Assembly (NCBI GenBank): GCA_034509755.1
Contig: CM067555.1
Span: 3,232,142-3,296,141 of the forward strand
Length of the DNA: 64,000 nt
Direction: 5' to 3'
From: Anisodus tanguticus
Taxonomy: Eukaryota; Streptophyta; Magnoliopsida; Solanales; Solanaceae
Positions within the stretch are counted from its first letter, which is position 1; every line of letters begins with the position of its first letter. The position numbers were made by a program, and so were the translations under genes. The notes below the pieces were generated by a model. It was not told the DNA's origin and did not search any database. It saw nothing but the letters and a program-made list of their open reading frames with translations. Shown here one piece after another: positions 62,131-64,000 of the stretch.

Positions 62131-64000
62131 TTAGTTTTCTTTAGCTCCAGTTTGAGGTGTTTTTGAATCTTGAGGTCTTGACTGATTTTTAAACCTTCTT
62201 GTTGAGTTATACTGACAAGTTGTCCGTATGTAAACTCGCCGTAAGGTATCATCTGCTTACCGCAATTTTCTTTGATTTTGTTCCTAACCTTTTCTCCTAA
62301 AAGGGTAGGTAATCCGGTCAGGAATTTCTCTTTCCAAAAGGGCTGGTTGGAATCTTCCTTGAGCATAACTCTGGTTAGGAAGGTATTTTTGTACCATTTG
62401 AAATCGCTGAGTTGTTTGCATTTGAGATTTGAAAGTAATTCGGCGTTTTTGTCTTTCAAATGCGAAGAATCTCCTATGAAATTTAAAGGGATTGTAAGAA
62501 TCAAGGTGGCTACGGCATCTTGTAGTGGTTCGCCTTGTTCATCAAGGATTGGTAATCCTTCTTTGTCGGTTTTGATGGAATTTAGGATGTCTTCATTTTG
62601 TTGGTCAATGAGATAATTATCCCACCAACCTTTCAATTGACCAGAGAATCCTGCGATGAGCAGTTCTGCAATGGTCTTATCTTGCGTACCGTTTTGGGTT
62701 TTGTAGGCATTAGCTGCCATGGTCATTTGTTGGAGGAAGCTAAGAATATTGTATTCGGTCATCCCATCTATGTTCCAATCATAAATGGAAGAGGCATTGA
62801 ATCGGGATTGAGCAAGGGGTTTTACTATTCCTAGGTCAGGAGCAGGAATAATTTGTAATTGTTGTTGTTGGACCTGTTGTATTGGTTGTTGCCAATCCAT
62901 ATGGTTAACAAAAGATTTTTTGTTTCGGGATCGTTTTGAAGTGCTACTGTTGTCGGAATTGTTGGCAAGAGTAGTGATTTTGTTGGGAAGGCGAGGAGTA
63001 TCGAGAACGACGTGTTCTGTATTAGAACTGTTGGACGTCCCAATTCTACTCAATTGATCCTGGATTGCCTGAATAAATTCAGACTTATTTTGGTGGATAT
63101 TCTTGACGCCATCTTTGGACACCTGAAAGGGTTTGAAGATAGGCTTTTGGTTTTTTGGTTTTGTCTCTTTAGTCGCGGAATCTATGGTGACTAAAGGATT
63201 GGTTTTTATATGTTTTTCCACCCGATCGAGTTGTTTTCCTAAGGAATTCAGACTGATATTGGTGAAATTGTTTTGAGCGAGAATGTTCTTGGTATTTGTT
63301 TTCTCATCCTCAGCAGGATTTTTGTGAGGGATTGCTTCTACAGGGCAGCCGTGGATAATATGCTTGATGCCTTGTAAAGGAGGGTGATTGGATTGGACTT
63401 TCCTAGAATCAGCTAGGGTTTCCCATTCCGGTGTTTTGTTTCTAGTCGTAACGGGATTTACCGTTTTAGAAAAGGGGTAATTAATGGAGTTTTCAGCGGA
63501 ATAAATTTCAAACCAGTCAAAGAACAAGATATTTATCCTATGTTCATTAACAAATTTGTAAAATTCTTCCTGGATTTTTGTCCTAGTATTTGAAAAAGTT
63601 TTGAAAAACCAAACTCTTTTTTCTAGGTTGTATTTTTCGTAAAAATCTTTTTGGAGGAATTTCTTGTCTACTTCGAAACCTTTTTGCAAAACGCCAAGTT
63701 CGTTTACTAGGTTTTCTGTGAGGGAAGAAAAAGTCGGACTAGTAGGTTCTAGGTCCTCTGTCTTTTCTCTAACAGCTGGATTTTCGTAAACGGGTCTCGG
63801 TATTTCGTTTGAGTAATCTACGTTTCGTAGATTGGGTATGTCAGACGTAGAACGTCTAGGTTTCGGTTTGTAGGGAGTATTGATGATTGAAGGGATCTGA
63901 GAAACTCTTCCCAAGTCGAGAGTTTCTACTGAACTGGAGTCATCGTATCTACTGCTCGTAGATTTTCTGTGGAATGATAGACTGACTCTACCATCCTGGT
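62097..64000 (-). CDS. Capsid/gag-like protein, partial (runs off window)
   Basis: The frame is open from the right edge with no start seen, about 634 codons to the stop. The N-terminal part is Ser/Pro-rich; then comes NLEKRVWFFKTF and a helical stretch with HRINILFFDWFEIY. After a Gln-rich linker comes the best-conserved part: DWNIDGMTEYNILSFLQQMT, IAGFSGQLKGWWDNYL, and later KFLTGLPTLLGEKV. This last block is the coat-protein/gag-type domain shared by plant caulimovirid-like and retroelement polyproteins. The frame ends with a frameshift rather than a natural terminus. Its expected continuation (Lys-rich, then zinc knuckle) lies in neighbouring frames. Confidence 0.75.
   Translation of the reverse strand, partial: QDGRVSLSFHRKSTSSRYDDSSSVETLDLGRVSQIPSIINTPYKPKPRRSTSDIPNLRNVDYSNEIPRPVYENPAVREKTEDLEPTSPTFSSLTENLVNELGVLQKGFEVDKKFLQKDFYEKYNLEKRVWFFKTFSNTRTKIQEEFYKFVNEHRINILFFDWFEIYSAENSINYPFSKTVNPVTTRNKTPEWETLADSRKVQSNHPPLQGIKHIIHGCPVEAIPHKNPAEDEKTNTKNILAQNNFTNISLNSLGKQLDRVEKHIKTNPLVTIDSATKETKPKNQKPIFKPFQVSKDGVKNIHQNKSEFIQAIQDQLSRIGTSNSSNTEHVVLDTPRLPNKITTLANNSDNSSTSKRSRNKKSFVNHMDWQQPIQQVQQQQLQIIPAPDLGIVKPLAQSRFNASSIYDWNIDGMTEYNILSFLQQMTMAANAYKTQNGTQDKTIAELLIAGFSGQLKGWWDNYLIDQQNEDILNSIKTDKEGLPILDEQGEPLQDAVATLILTIPLNFIGDSSHLKDKNAELLSNLKCKQLSDFKWYKNTFLTRVMLKEDSNQPFWKEKFLTGLPTLLGEKVRNKIKENCGKQMIPYGEFTYGQLVSITQQEGLKISQDLKIQKHLKLELKKTKCELGIFCKQV

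Larger units (their letters stand above)
58240..64000 (-). mobile_element. Caulimovirid/retroelement-like unit lacking reverse transcriptase
   Basis: Read on the minus strand from the right edge: capsid-like region (64000-62097), zinc knuckle and linker in shifted frames (62130-61500), aspartic protease (about 61300-60880), a long variable region, and an aromatic-rich C-terminal domain ending at 59275. Beyond the stop come about 1 kb of non-coding sequence with a TATA box and short tandem repeats. No reverse transcriptase, RNase H or integrase motif occurs where a pararetrovirus or Ty3 element would have it. The upstream part, possibly a movement protein, lies outside the window. The left boundary near 58240 is a guess from the end of the Ogre-like LTR homology. 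Confidence 0.7.

Noticed and set aside
62097..64000. Functional pararetrovirus
   Set aside because: Several frameshifts, a damaged zinc knuckle and no reverse transcriptase in the visible part. It is an old integrated copy, not an intact virus.

Overview
The window looks like nuclear DNA of a Solanaceae plant. Evidence: AT-rich sequence, GT-AG introns in plant-type genes, a pol III tRNA gene, and several short SINE copies ending in (TTG)n with the GGGATTACACTGGGTATG core that I recognise as the Solanaceae TS-SINE family. The genus (Nicotiana, Solanum, Lycium or another) cannot be fixed from this sequence.

Layout. 1-9.96 kb is accessory DNA: a 6.75-kb imperfect inverted repeat, a decayed Copia element on the minus strand, and a 477-bp near-perfect palindrome. 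11.54-14.03 kb is a truncated, broken Copia element whose 5' LTR carries a GC-rich insertion flanked by 19-bp direct repeats. 15.1-16.4 kb is the 3' end of a very long Ogre/Tat-like Ty3 LTR. 16.4-17.6 kb holds a small minus-strand gene for a short membrane protein, with a duplicated exon and a tandem array built on its splice junction. 18.96-21.72 kb is a FAM32A-like gene with an apparent 1-base frameshift. 23-24 kb is an RTE-type LINE remnant. 25.33-35.14 kb is an apparently intact 13-exon gene for an RFWD3-like RING/WD40 ubiquitin ligase (608 aa, every junction in phase). 37.9 kb carries an intron-containing tRNA-Tyr gene.

39.7-58.2 kb is a nest of transposons: a local duplication with different insertions in each copy, a TRIM-like element, the 3' UTR minisatellites plus LTR of an Ogre-like element, a Ty3 element with 2.4-kb LTRs and a mostly deleted interior, a solo LTR of a related type inserted in opposite orientation into its 3' LTR, and a second Ogre-like LTR fragment.

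58.2-64.0 kb (minus strand, running off the right edge) is the most unusual region. It is a caulimovirid/retroelement-like unit encoding a capsid-like region, a damaged zinc knuckle, an aspartic protease and then a long aromatic-rich domain of unknown function where reverse transcriptase would be expected. A TATA box with three 16-bp TGACG-bearing repeats upstream lies beyond its stop codon.

The host genes show no sign of acting together. RFWD3 (ubiquitin ligase in DNA repair in animals), FAM32A (splicing-related in animals), the small membrane protein and tRNA-Tyr are unrelated neighbours in a repeat-rich region.
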